Shown one piece after another: positions 1 through 5,834 of a DNA stretch of 6,374 nucleotides. Source of the stretch: Actinomycetes bacterium (GTDB taxonomy: Bacteria > Actinomycetota > Actinomycetes > Actinomycetales > Cellulomonadaceae). A model generated the notes under the pieces. That model was given only the letters and a program-made list of their open reading frames with translations. It did not search any database and was not told the origin of the DNA. Made by a program: the position numbers and the translations under genes. The stretch's first letter is position 1; the number at the start of each line of letters is the position of its first letter. The stretch lies in assembly GCA_023418375.1 (NCBI GenBank), contig JAEZZV010000254.1:1-6374 (forward strand), given 5' to 3'.

Positions 1-1
1 G

Positions 2-367
2 CGCTCCACCCGGCCGACCGCCGTCGGGCACGCCCGCCGGCCGTCCGACGCGTCCACCGAGATCATCGCCCGGGTGCCCGCGGAGGTGCCCGCTGCCGAG
101 GCCGAGCCCCTGGCCGAGGTGGCCGAAGCGCCCGCCGAGCCCACGTGGGCGCCGGTCCCCGTGCCGCGGCCGACGTACAACCTCAAGCCGGCCGTCCGGC
201 GCCCCGACCCCGCGCCGCTGGTCCTGGACGAGCGCGCCGAGGCCACCGCCGCGTCGTCCGCGGCCGACGACGCCGCCACCGAGGACGTCGCGGAGGAGCC
301 CGCCGCGCCCGCCGCCGGGTTCGACCTCGACGCCGTGCTGGCCCGTCGCCGCGCGTCGGGGGAGTGA
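2..367 (+). CDS. C-terminal end of an Ala/Pro/Glu-rich protein of unknown function (5' partial)
   Basis: The frame is open from the left edge to a TGA at 365-367, giving 121 visible residues, so the true start lies outside the window. A GTG at 74 is in frame, but nothing marks it as a start and coding continues upstream of it. The visible part is low-complexity: a basic patch first (RRPSDASTE), then an acidic Ala/Pro/Glu stretch, a short motif VPRPTYNLKP at about residues 53-62, a second acidic Ala-rich stretch, and the tail GFDLDAVLARRRASGE. No membrane helix or catalytic motif is visible in this part. Pro-rich acidic tails of this kind, with a PTYxLKP-like motif and a charged end, occur in unnamed actinobacterial proteins; I do not recognise the family and assign no function. 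The codon bias is strongly G/C at third positions, which supports real coding. Confidence 0.72.
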   Translation, partial: RSTRPTAVGHARRPSDASTEIIARVPAEVPAAEAEPLAEVAEAPAEPTWAPVPVPRPTYNLKPAVRRPDPAPLVLDERAEATAASSAADDAATEDVAEEPAAPAAGFDLDAVLARRRASGE

Positions 368-369
368 GC

Positions 370-397
370 TCGACCATCGCCTGACGGGTGCTAACCT
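370..397 (+). promoter_or_regulatory. Probable promoter of tRNA-Ala
   Basis: A TCGACC element at 370-375 (four of six matches to TTGACA) is followed after 16 bp by TAACCT at 392-397, which fits the actinobacterial TANNNT -10 pattern. The predicted start near 404 would leave a leader of about 8 nt before the mature tRNA at 412. The -35 begins 2 bp after the preceding stop codon, so the tRNA appears to have its own promoter. Confidence 0.5.
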
Positions 398-411
398 TGT
401 ACCCGCTTCAT

Positions 412-487
<76 letters not shown>

Positions 488-493
488 CCAGGT

Positions 494-517
494 CGAAGGC
501 CCCTGCGGGGGCCTTCG
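494..517 (+). terminator. Hairpin terminator after tRNA-Ala
   Basis: A perfect 10-bp stem, CGAAGGCCCC (494-503) with GGGGCCTTCG (508-517), closes a four-base loop TGCG. It begins 7 nt after the encoded CCA. No T-tract follows, which is common for GC-rich actinobacterial terminators. The stem strength and position make a transcription terminator, or a 3' trimming boundary, the natural reading. Confidence 0.75.
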
Positions 518-565
518 TCATGTCCGGCTCCGGTCCCCCGGCGTCGGATCTCCACGGCGGGCGGA

Positions 566-595
566 GCGACCCGCGGGGCCCACCATGGATAACCT
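566..595 (+). promoter_or_regulatory. Possible promoter of the GH20 gene
   Basis: TAACCT at 590-595 is identical to the -10 proposed for the tRNA upstream. A weak GCGACC (566-571) lies 18 bp before it. A start near 602 would give a leader of about 40 nt before the GTG at 642 and would place the ATG at 585 outside the transcript. The -35 match is poor (three of six), so this is tentative. Confidence 0.35.
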
Positions 596-612
596 GGGCC
601 TGTCGGCGGACA

Positions 613-636
613 CCCTCCTTCGCCGGCACCGGAGGG
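613..636 (+). promoter_or_regulatory. Shine-Dalgarno site of the GH20 gene inside a potential masking hairpin
   Basis: GGAGGG at 631-636 is a near-ideal Shine-Dalgarno sequence with about 6 nt to the GTG at 642, and it decides the start. The same bases are the exact complement of CCCTCC at 613-618, so the leader RNA could form a 6-bp stem with a 12-nt loop that covers the ribosome-binding site. The pairing is visible in sequence; a regulatory effect is inference. Confidence 0.55.
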
Positions 637-641
637 CTCTC

Positions 642-2114
642 GTGGACCTGCCCGTCGTGCCTGCGCCCGTCCGCGCGGAGCGGCGCCGTGGCCACCCGTT
701 CCGGGTGACCGCGGGCACGCGCGTCGTCGTGGGCGACGAGCCGGCGGCGGTCGAGACTGCGGTCCTCCTGGCCACACGCCTGGGGTACGACCTCGGGGTG
801 CCCGTGCCCGTCAAGCGCGACGACGGCGGCCCCGGCGTCGTCGAGCTCAGGGTCGTCACCGATTGCGGGCGCCTGCCCGTGTCGTCCTCGCTCGCCCCCG
901 ACCTCGCCGTCGAGGCGTACCGGCTCGAGGTGGACGCGGACCGCGTCGTCGTCACCGCGCTGGACGCGCGCGGGCTGCTGCGCGGGCTGGCGACGCTCGA
1001 GCAGCTGGCCCGGCCGAGCGACACCTGCGTCGTCGTGCCGCCGGTCCTGGTGGTGGACCACCCGCGCTTCGCCTGGCGGGGCCTGTGCGTGGACCTCGCG
1101 CGGCACTGGTTCGGGCCCGAGACCCTGCGGCTCCTCGTCGGGCTGCTCTACTCGCTCAAGCTCAACACCCTGCACCTGCACCTCACCGACGACCAGGGCT
1201 GGCGCCTCGAGTCGCCGTCGCGGCCTTCGCTCACCGAGGTGTCGGGCCGGACGGCCGTCGGCGGCGACCCCGGAGGCTTCCTCACGGTGGGCCAGTACGG
1301 CGCGCTGGTGACCTTCGCGGCCGCCCGCGGGATCACCGTGGTGCCCGAGATCGACCTGCCCGGCCACGTCAACGCCGCCCTGCACGCGTGCCCCGACCTG
1401 ACCCCGGGCGGCGAGGCCAGGCCGGCGTACGCGGGGGTCGGCGTCGGGTTCTCCCGCCTGCACCTCGAGCTGCCGGCGACCCTGCCCTTCGTCACCGACG
1501 TGCTCCGCGAGGTCGCGGAGATCACCCCGGGCCCATACGTGCACATCGGCGGCGACGAGGCGCTGACGATGCACGCCGCCGAGTACGACCATCTCGTGCG
1601 GCACGCCGCCGGCGTCGTCACCGCTGCGGGCAAGACGCTGATCGGCTGGCAGGAGGTCGTGCGGACCCCGCTGCCCCCGGGATCGCTCGTCCAGTACTGG
1701 GACGAGCGCGACAGCGACGCCGCCATGGTGGCCGCGGTCGACGCCGGGGCGCGGCTGGTGCTCTCGCCCGCGTCCCGGATGTACCTGGACATGCGCTACG
1801 ACCCGACGACGCCGATGGGCGGCGACTGGGCCGGCTACATCGACCTGCAGCGCGCCTACGAGTGGGACCCCGCCGCGCTGCTGCCCGTGCCGGAGGAGGC
1901 CGTCGCCGGCGTCGAGGCGGCGATCTGGACGGAGAACGTCCGCACCCACCGCGACCTGTTCGGGCTGCTCCTGCCCCGGCTGGCCGCGGCCGCCGAGGTC
2001 GCCTGGTCCCCCCGCAGCCGCCTGGACCTCGAGGGCTTCACGCACCGCGTGCGTCGGCTCACGCCGCGCTGGGAGGCCCGGGGCCTGCCCTGGCACCGGT
2101 CGGCGCTGCCCTGA
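642..2114 (+). CDS. Beta-N-acetylhexosaminidase, glycoside hydrolase family 20
   Basis: The enzyme removes terminal beta-linked GlcNAc or GalNAc from glycans such as chitooligosaccharides, by substrate-assisted catalysis. In the 490-residue form, an N-terminal GH20b-like alpha/beta domain (about 1-133) precedes the TIM barrel (about 137-470). Family motifs in order: RGLCVDLARHWF (146-157, with the substrate-binding Arg first), LHLHLTDDQGWRLE (177-190), PEIDLPGH (235-242), HIGGDEA with the catalytic Asp305-Glu306 pair, Trp336 in GWQE, YW at 352-353, and WTE at 429-431. All key residues are present and the length is normal. I chose GTG 642 over the in-frame ATG at 585 because GGAGG lies 6 nt upstream and homologous proteins usually begin near this LPVVPAPV stretch. 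Neither start gives a signal peptide, so the protein is probably cytoplasmic and may act on imported oligosaccharides or recycled cell-wall sugars. The exact substrate cannot be read from sequence. Confidence 0.93.
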   Translation: MDLPVVPAPVRAERRRGHPFRVTAGTRVVVGDEPAAVETAVLLATRLGYDLGVPVPVKRDDGGPGVVELRVVTDCGRLPVSSSLAPDLAVEAYRLEVDADRVVVTALDARGLLRGLATLEQLARPSDTCVVVPPVLVVDHPRFAWRGLCVDLARHWFGPETLRLLVGLLYSLKLNTLHLHLTDDQGWRLESPSRPSLTEVSGRTAVGGDPGGFLTVGQYGALVTFAAARGITVVPEIDLPGHVNAALHACPDLTPGGEARPAYAGVGVGFSRLHLELPATLPFVTDVLREVAEITPGPYVHIGGDEALTMHAAEYDHLVRHAAGVVTAAGKTLIGWQEVVRTPLPPGSLVQYWDERDSDAAMVAAVDAGARLVLSPASRMYLDMRYDPTTPMGGDWAGYIDLQRAYEWDPAALLPVPEEAVAGVEAAIWTENVRTHRDLFGLLLPRLAAAAEVAWSPRSRLDLEGFTHRVRRLTPRWEARGLPWHRSALP

Positions 2115-2131
2115 GCCCTCCGGGAGGTCAG
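2111..2131. terminator. Possible bidirectional terminator between convergent genes
   Basis: CTGA (2111-2114) pairs with TCAG (2128-2131). After a two-base bulge (2115-2116), CCTC (2117-2120) pairs with GAGG (2124-2127) around a CGG loop. Both TGA stop codons, of the forward GH20 gene and the reverse pmt gene, lie in the outer stem. The stem is short and has no T-tract, so terminator function is tentative. Confidence 0.35.
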
Positions 2132-3675
2132 ACCCAGCTGTGCAGCCACTGGCGCAGCTGCCACTGGTCGAACGGGATCACCTGGCCGGTCCACACGGGG
2201 AAGAAGAACACCGCCGCGCCGACGACCAGAACCCCGCCCACGACGAGTCCAAGGACCACGAACCTGCGGCGGAACTCGTCGTCGTGCGACCAGTGCCAGG
2301 CCCGGCCGACGGCCCAGGCGGCCAGCAGGGCGAGGAAGGGCAGGACCACGATCGCGTAGAACGTGAAGATCGGCCGGTCCGTGTACGCGAACCACGGCAG
2401 CCAGCCGGCGGCCACGGCGACGAGCAGCGGCACCGGCACGAGGTCGCGCCGCCGCGCCACCAGGACAACCGCAGCGGCGAGCGCCAGCGTGGCGAACCAC
2501 CAGACGAACGGGTTGCCCAGCGACGTCACCGCCTGGGAGCAGCGCTCGGCCCCGCACAGAGTTCCGGCCGGCTCGGGCGCCTCGTAGTAGAACGACGTCG
2601 GGCGCCACTGCACCAGCCACCCGAGCGGCGAGGCCCTGTAGGGGTGCTCCGCCTCCAGGGTGGTGTGGAAGTGCCAGACCTGCGCGTGGTAGTGCCACCA
2701 CGAGCCGAGGGCGTCGGTCACCGCGTTCCCGCCCGGGTGACCGGCCGCCCACTGGCGCCCGTAGGCCCCGGCGGTGGCGAACCAGGACGCCCACGTCGCG
2801 GTGTACACCGCCGCGGCCGCCACCACGAGCGAGGCGAACGCCGGCGCGGCGTCGCGCAGGAGGGCGCCCTGCCACCACCGCGGGACGCCCGCGCGTCGGC
2901 GTGCCGCAGCGTCCCAGGCGACCGACAGCAGGCCGAACGCCGCCACGAAGTACAGGGCCGACCACTTGGTGCCGAGCGCCAGACCGAGCAGGGCGCCCGC
3001 GAGCAGCCGCCACGGCCGCAGGCCGAGCCCCGGCCCGAAGGACCGGCCTCCGGTGTCCGGCGGGCCGACGTCGTCGGACGCGGCCGCCAGCCGTTCCGCC
3101 GTACGGTCCCGGTCCACGAGCAGCGCGAGGAACGCCGCCACCAGGAACAGCGCCAGGACGCCGTCGAGCAGCGACACCCGCGACTCCACGATCGCCGTGC
3201 CGTCGAGCGCGACGAGCGTGCCCGCGAGCGCGCCGAGCGCCGTGGACCCGAGCAGACGCCGGCCGATGCGCACCACGAGGAGCACCAGCAGGATCCCCGC
3301 AAGCGCCACGCCGAGGCGCCAGCCGACGCGGTCGTCGGGCCCGAGCAGCCGCATGCCCAGGGCGATCACCCACTTGCCGACCGGCGGGTGGACGACGAAG
3401 GCCGGGTCGTCGAGGTGGCTGTCGTACAGGCCCGCCTCGAACGCCGGGTTCGGCTCCGACGGCCACGTGGCCTCGTAGCCCAGGGTGGCGAGCGTCCAGG
3501 CGTCCTTGACGTAGTACGTCTCGTCGAAGACCAGCGGGTACGGACGGTCGAGCGACGGGAGGCGGACGGCCGCGGCGAGCGCGGTCACGGCGAGCGTCGT
3601 CGGCCAGCCGGCGCGCTTCTCGAGAGCGGCGGCGAGACGGGCCCCGACGGGTGGCGGCGCGGCCTCGGTCGTCAC
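2128..3675 (-). CDS. pmt: Polyprenyl-phosphate-mannose--protein O-mannosyltransferase (PMT family, GT39)
   Basis: This integral membrane enzyme transfers mannose from polyprenyl-phosphate-mannose to Ser/Thr of proteins during Sec export. From the GTG start at 3675 it has 515 residues, normal for actinobacterial Pmt. Visible family marks: FDETYYVKDAW with the catalytic Asp51-Glu52 in the first extracytoplasmic loop, HPPVGKW at 96-102, VESRVSLLDG around 163-172, GTKWSALYF near 235-243, the aromatic SWWHYH...W.FH region around 325-337, two Cys (374, 379) in a late loop, and a Trp-rich end finishing HSWV. About ten or eleven hydrophobic helices are spread along it. The ATG at 3684 is an alternative start (518 residues), but it overlaps a -10-like TACGAT (3688-3683) that lies exactly 7 nt before GTG 3675, so a leaderless mRNA starting at that GTG is favoured. 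The divergent rsmI neighbour matches the M. tuberculosis Rv1002c/Rv1003 order. Confidence 0.94.
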   Translation of the reverse strand: MTTEAAPPPVGARLAAALEKRAGWPTTLAVTALAAAVRLPSLDRPYPLVFDETYYVKDAWTLATLGYEATWPSEPNPAFEAGLYDSHLDDPAFVVHPPVGKWVIALGMRLLGPDDRVGWRLGVALAGILLVLLVVRIGRRLLGSTALGALAGTLVALDGTAIVESRVSLLDGVLALFLVAAFLALLVDRDRTAERLAAASDDVGPPDTGGRSFGPGLGLRPWRLLAGALLGLALGTKWSALYFVAAFGLLSVAWDAAARRRAGVPRWWQGALLRDAAPAFASLVVAAAAVYTATWASWFATAGAYGRQWAAGHPGGNAVTDALGSWWHYHAQVWHFHTTLEAEHPYRASPLGWLVQWRPTSFYYEAPEPAGTLCGAERCSQAVTSLGNPFVWWFATLALAAAVVLVARRRDLVPVPLLVAVAAGWLPWFAYTDRPIFTFYAIVVLPFLALLAAWAVGRAWHWSHDDEFRRRFVVLGLVVGGVLVVGAAVFFFPVWTGQVIPFDQWQLRQWLHSWV

Positions 3676-3682
3676 GCGCGTC

Positions 3683-3688
3683 ATCGTA
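3683..3688 (-). promoter_or_regulatory. -10 element of a probable leaderless pmt promoter
   Basis: On the reverse strand TACGAT fits TANNNT and is followed by the 7 nt GACGCGC and then GTG at 3675. This is the spacing expected when transcription begins at or next to the start codon. No Shine-Dalgarno sequence precedes the GTG. I see no good -35 hexamer. Confidence 0.45.
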
Positions 3689-3692
3689 GGCC

Positions 3693-3726
3693 GCGACCAG
3701 CGCGTCCCGCGGGCGCACGCGGTCGC
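3693..3726. repeat. Concentric dyad between the pmt and rsmI promoters
   Basis: GCGACC (3693-3698) and GGTCGC (3721-3726) are exact inverted repeats centred at 3709.5. The perfect palindrome CCCGCGGG (3706-3713) has the same centre. The element fills the space between the two facing -10 elements and covers both expected -35 regions. It could be an operator for both genes; GC-rich DNA produces short palindromes readily, so the role is unproven. Confidence 0.35.
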
Positions 3727-3732
3727 TAGCCT
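3727..3732 (+). promoter_or_regulatory. -10 element of a probable leaderless rsmI promoter
   Basis: TAGCCT fits TANNNT and lies 7 nt before the ATG at 3740. The intervening bases GACGGCC contain no Shine-Dalgarno site. This is the usual appearance of a leaderless actinobacterial gene. The -35 region is not recognisable and would fall on the central palindrome of the intergenic dyad. Confidence 0.5.
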
Positions 3733-3739
3733 GACGGCC

Positions 3740-4582
3740 ATGACCCCCGGACGCGTGGTGCTCGCGGCCACGCCGATCGGCAACCCCGACGACGCGTCGC
3801 CGCGGCTCGTCGCCGCGCTGGCGGGCGCGGACGTCGTCGCCGCGGAGGACACGCGGCGCCTGCTCGGGCTGTGCCGGCGCCTGGGTGTCGCCCCGGCCGG
3901 GCGCGTGCTCAGCTTCCACGAGCACAACGAGGGTGGTCGGCTGGCCGAGCTGCTCGAGGTCGTGCGCGGCGGCGGCACCGTCCTGGTGGTGTCCGACGCC
4001 GGGATGCCGACCGTCTCCGACCCCGGGTTCGGCCTTGTCCGGGCAGCCGCGGCGGAGGGCCTGGCGGTCACCGTGATCCCGGGCCCGAGCGCCGTGCTCG
4101 CTGCGCTCGCCGTGGCCGGGCTGCCCACCGACAGGTTCACCTTCGAGGGGTTCCTGCCGCGCCGCGCGGGGGAGCGGGCCCGCGTGGTGGCCGAGCTCGC
4201 CGGCGAGCGGCGCACGATGGTGTTCTTCGAGGCTCCGCACCGGCTCGCCGCGGCGCTCGGGGCGCTCGCCGACGGGCTGGGCGGCGAGCGACCGGCCGCC
4301 GTGTGCCGAGAGCTCACGAAGACGTACGAGGAGGTCCGGCGCGGGCCCCTGGACGAGCTCGTCGCGTGGGCGCAGGCGCAGGAGGTGCGCGGGGAGGTCG
4401 TCGTCGTCGTGGGCGGCGCCCAGCCGGCGCCTCCCGCCGACGTCGCGGACCTCGTCACGCAGGTCCTGGTGCTCGCCGACACCGGCGCGCGGCTCAAGGA
4501 CGCGGTCGCCGTCGTGGCCGAGCGCGCCGGCGTGCCCAAGCGCGCACTCTACGAGGCCGCCCTGGCCCGGCGTCGCGGCTGA
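3740..4582 (+). CDS. rsmI: 16S rRNA (cytidine(1402)-2'-O)-methyltransferase RsmI
   Basis: RsmI 2'-O-methylates C1402 of 16S rRNA in the decoding centre, using S-adenosylmethionine. The 280-residue product has the tetrapyrrole-methylase (class III) fold and the full set of RsmI signatures: AATPIGNPDD near 9-18, AAEDTRR at 34-40, SFHEHNE at 58-64, VSDAGMPTVSDPG at 84-96, the PGPSA loop at 114-118, FEGFLPR at 135-141, FFEAPHR at 162-168, and RELTKTYEE at 190-198. The end (about 251-278, RLKDAVAVVAERAGVPKRALYEA) matches the small helical domain typical of RsmI. Length is normal and no key motif is missing. It is divergent from pmt, and its ATG lies 7 nt after a TAGCCT -10 with no Shine-Dalgarno, so it is probably leaderless. 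The dehydrogenase gene starts 39 bp downstream with no clear terminator between, so read-through is possible. Confidence 0.97.
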   Translation: MTPGRVVLAATPIGNPDDASPRLVAALAGADVVAAEDTRRLLGLCRRLGVAPAGRVLSFHEHNEGGRLAELLEVVRGGGTVLVVSDAGMPTVSDPGFGLVRAAAAEGLAVTVIPGPSAVLAALAVAGLPTDRFTFEGFLPRRAGERARVVAELAGERRTMVFFEAPHRLAAALGALADGLGGERPAAVCRELTKTYEEVRRGPLDELVAWAQAQEVRGEVVVVVGGAQPAPPADVADLVTQVLVLADTGARLKDAVAVVAERAGVPKRALYEAALARRRG

Positions 4583-4588
4583 CGTCTG

Positions 4589-4615
4589 GCACGATCACCG
4601 GTCGCGCCGCACGAT
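4589..4615 (+). repeat. Direct repeat GCACGAT x2 before the dehydrogenase gene
   Basis: GCACGAT occurs at 4589-4595 and again at 4609-4615, exactly 20 bp apart (about two helical turns), with an ACCGGT palindrome (4597-4602) between. The second copy ends 6 nt before the ATG at 4622, so its CACGAT (4610-4615) could also act as a degenerate -10 for a leaderless transcript. Either reading is tentative. Confidence 0.3.
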
Positions 4616-4621
4616 GGCGGC

Positions 4622-5794
4622 ATGGCAGGTGTCCGTGCCCGGGCTGCTGTGGTGGTGGCGATCGCGCTCGCCCTGCCGCTGGTCGCCTGCGGGTCGCCCG
4701 AGCCTGCGCCCACGCCGTCGGTGGTCCTCGCGACGCCGTCGCCGGAGGTGACGCGCGCCGCGCCGCCGTCGCCGCCGCCGATGGCGCAGCCCCCCGCCCT
4801 GCCTGCCGCCTCGGCCGCGCCGCAGGACGTCATGGTGGGCCTCGACGCGCCGTGGGGCCTGGCGTTCCTGCCCTCGGGCGCGGTCCTGGTGACCCTGCGG
4901 GACCGCGCCGTCGTCCTGCTGCTCGACGCGGGCGGGGTGCGCGAGGTGACCGGGCCCGGGGCGTCGGAGCTGAGCAGCGGGACCGTGACCGGCGGTGAGG
5001 GCGGGCTGCTCGGCGTCGCCGTGTCGCCGGACTTCGCGCAGGACCGGCGCGTCTACCTCTACCGGACCGCCGCGGACGGCAACCAGGTGGTGCGCGCCGA
5101 GCTCGACGGCGTCGCCGGCACGCTCGGGTCCCTCACGCCGTTGCTCACGGGGATCCCGGCGGCCGGGAACCACAACGGGGGCCGTCTCGCGTTCGGCCCC
5201 GACGGGATGCTCTACGTCACCACCGGCGACGCCGGCGAGCGGCCCGCCTCGCAGAACCCGGGCTCGCTCGCCGGCAAGATCCTGCGCCTCACGCCCGACG
5301 GCGAGCCCGCCCCGGGCAACCCGACGGCGGGCAGCCCGGTGTGGAGCCTCGGCCACCGGAACGTCCAGGGGCTGGGCTGGGACCCCACGGGGCGGATGTT
5401 CGCGAGCGAGTTCGGGCAGGACACCTGGGACGAGCTCAACCAGATCACGCCCGGGACGGACTACGGCTGGCCGCAGGTCGAGGGGATCGGCGGGGTGCCC
5501 GGGTTCGCCGACCCCTTCGCGACGTGGCCGACCTCGGAGGCCTCGCCCTCCGGCATCGCGGTGACCGACGACGCCGTCTACCTCGCGGCCCTGCGCGGCC
5601 GCCGCTTGTGGGTGGTCCCGCTGACGCCCGACGGCGTGGGGGAGCCCCGGGCGGTCCTCGTCGGCGAGCTCGGGCGGCTGCGGGCGGCGGCGATCGGGCC
5701 CGACGGCGCCCTGTGGCTGCTGACGAGCAACACCGACGGCCGGGGCGAACCGCGCGAGGGCGACGACCGCCTCGTGCGCATGCTGCCGCCGTGA
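4622..5794 (+). CDS. PQQ-dependent sugar dehydrogenase-like lipoprotein (glucose/sorbosone dehydrogenase family)
   Basis: This is a 390-residue beta-propeller protein of the soluble glucose dehydrogenase / aldose sugar dehydrogenase type, which oxidises sugars outside the membrane using PQQ and calcium. Residues 1-22 are a lipoprotein signal peptide (Arg5 and Arg7, hydrophobic core, lipobox LVAC with Cys23), so it should be lipid-anchored outside the cell. A Pro/Ala/Ser/Thr-rich linker runs to about 68. Family motifs follow: LDAPWGLAFLP (74-84), GEGGLLGVAVSPDF (125-138), HNGGRLAFGPDG with the likely catalytic base His184, YVTTGDAG (198-205), LAGKILRL (216-223), GHRNVQGL (244-251; Arg246-Asn247 match the PQQ-contacting pair), GTDYGWP (278-284), and GRLRAAAIGPDGALWLL near 351-367. 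ATG 4622 is the only start that keeps the signal peptide. No strong Shine-Dalgarno is visible. The substrate is unknown, and no PQQ synthesis gene lies in the window. Confidence 0.9.
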   Translation: MAGVRARAAVVVAIALALPLVACGSPEPAPTPSVVLATPSPEVTRAAPPSPPPMAQPPALPAASAAPQDVMVGLDAPWGLAFLPSGAVLVTLRDRAVVLLLDAGGVREVTGPGASELSSGTVTGGEGGLLGVAVSPDFAQDRRVYLYRTAADGNQVVRAELDGVAGTLGSLTPLLTGIPAAGNHNGGRLAFGPDGMLYVTTGDAGERPASQNPGSLAGKILRLTPDGEPAPGNPTAGSPVWSLGHRNVQGLGWDPTGRMFASEFGQDTWDELNQITPGTDYGWPQVEGIGGVPGFADPFATWPTSEASPSGIAVTDDAVYLAALRGRRLWVVPLTPDGVGEPRAVLVGELGRLRAAAIGPDGALWLLTSNTDGRGEPREGDDRLVRMLPP

Positions 5795-5805
5795 GGCAAA
5801 AGTGC

Positions 5806-5834
5806 TGGTCGGCGGCGTGCGCGGGTGCCAGGCT
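5806..5834 (+). promoter_or_regulatory. Possible promoter of the GNAT gene
   Basis: TGGTCG (5806-5811) and CAGGCT (5829-5834) are 17 bp apart, and the second ends 6 nt before the GTG at 5841. Both hexamers are degenerate (three of six at -35; first base of TANNNT replaced). No Shine-Dalgarno is visible, so a leaderless start is plausible but weakly supported. Confidence 0.25.

Noticed and set aside
557..574. GCGGG/CCCGC inverted repeat near the possible -35 of the GH20 promoter.
   Set aside because: It has 5-bp arms of pure G/C in a GC-rich spacer, which is expected by chance, and it does not resemble the known GlcNAc-responsive DasR-type operator.
2140..3729. Forward-strand open frame of 529 codons opposite pmt.
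   Set aside because: It is a shadow of the membrane-protein gene, with an extremely Arg/Glu/Gln-rich product and no domain motif. The reverse frame has all the Pmt signatures.
3676..4539. Upstream extension of the pmt frame to a 803-residue protein reaching under rsmI.
   Set aside because: The added N-terminal 285 residues are low-complexity Ser/Thr/Arg antisense of rsmI; Pmt proteins begin close to the GTG/ATG at 3675-3684.
4583..4621. Terminator between rsmI and the dehydrogenase gene.
   Set aside because: The only symmetry is a 6-bp ACCGGT palindrome; there is no stem-loop of useful size.
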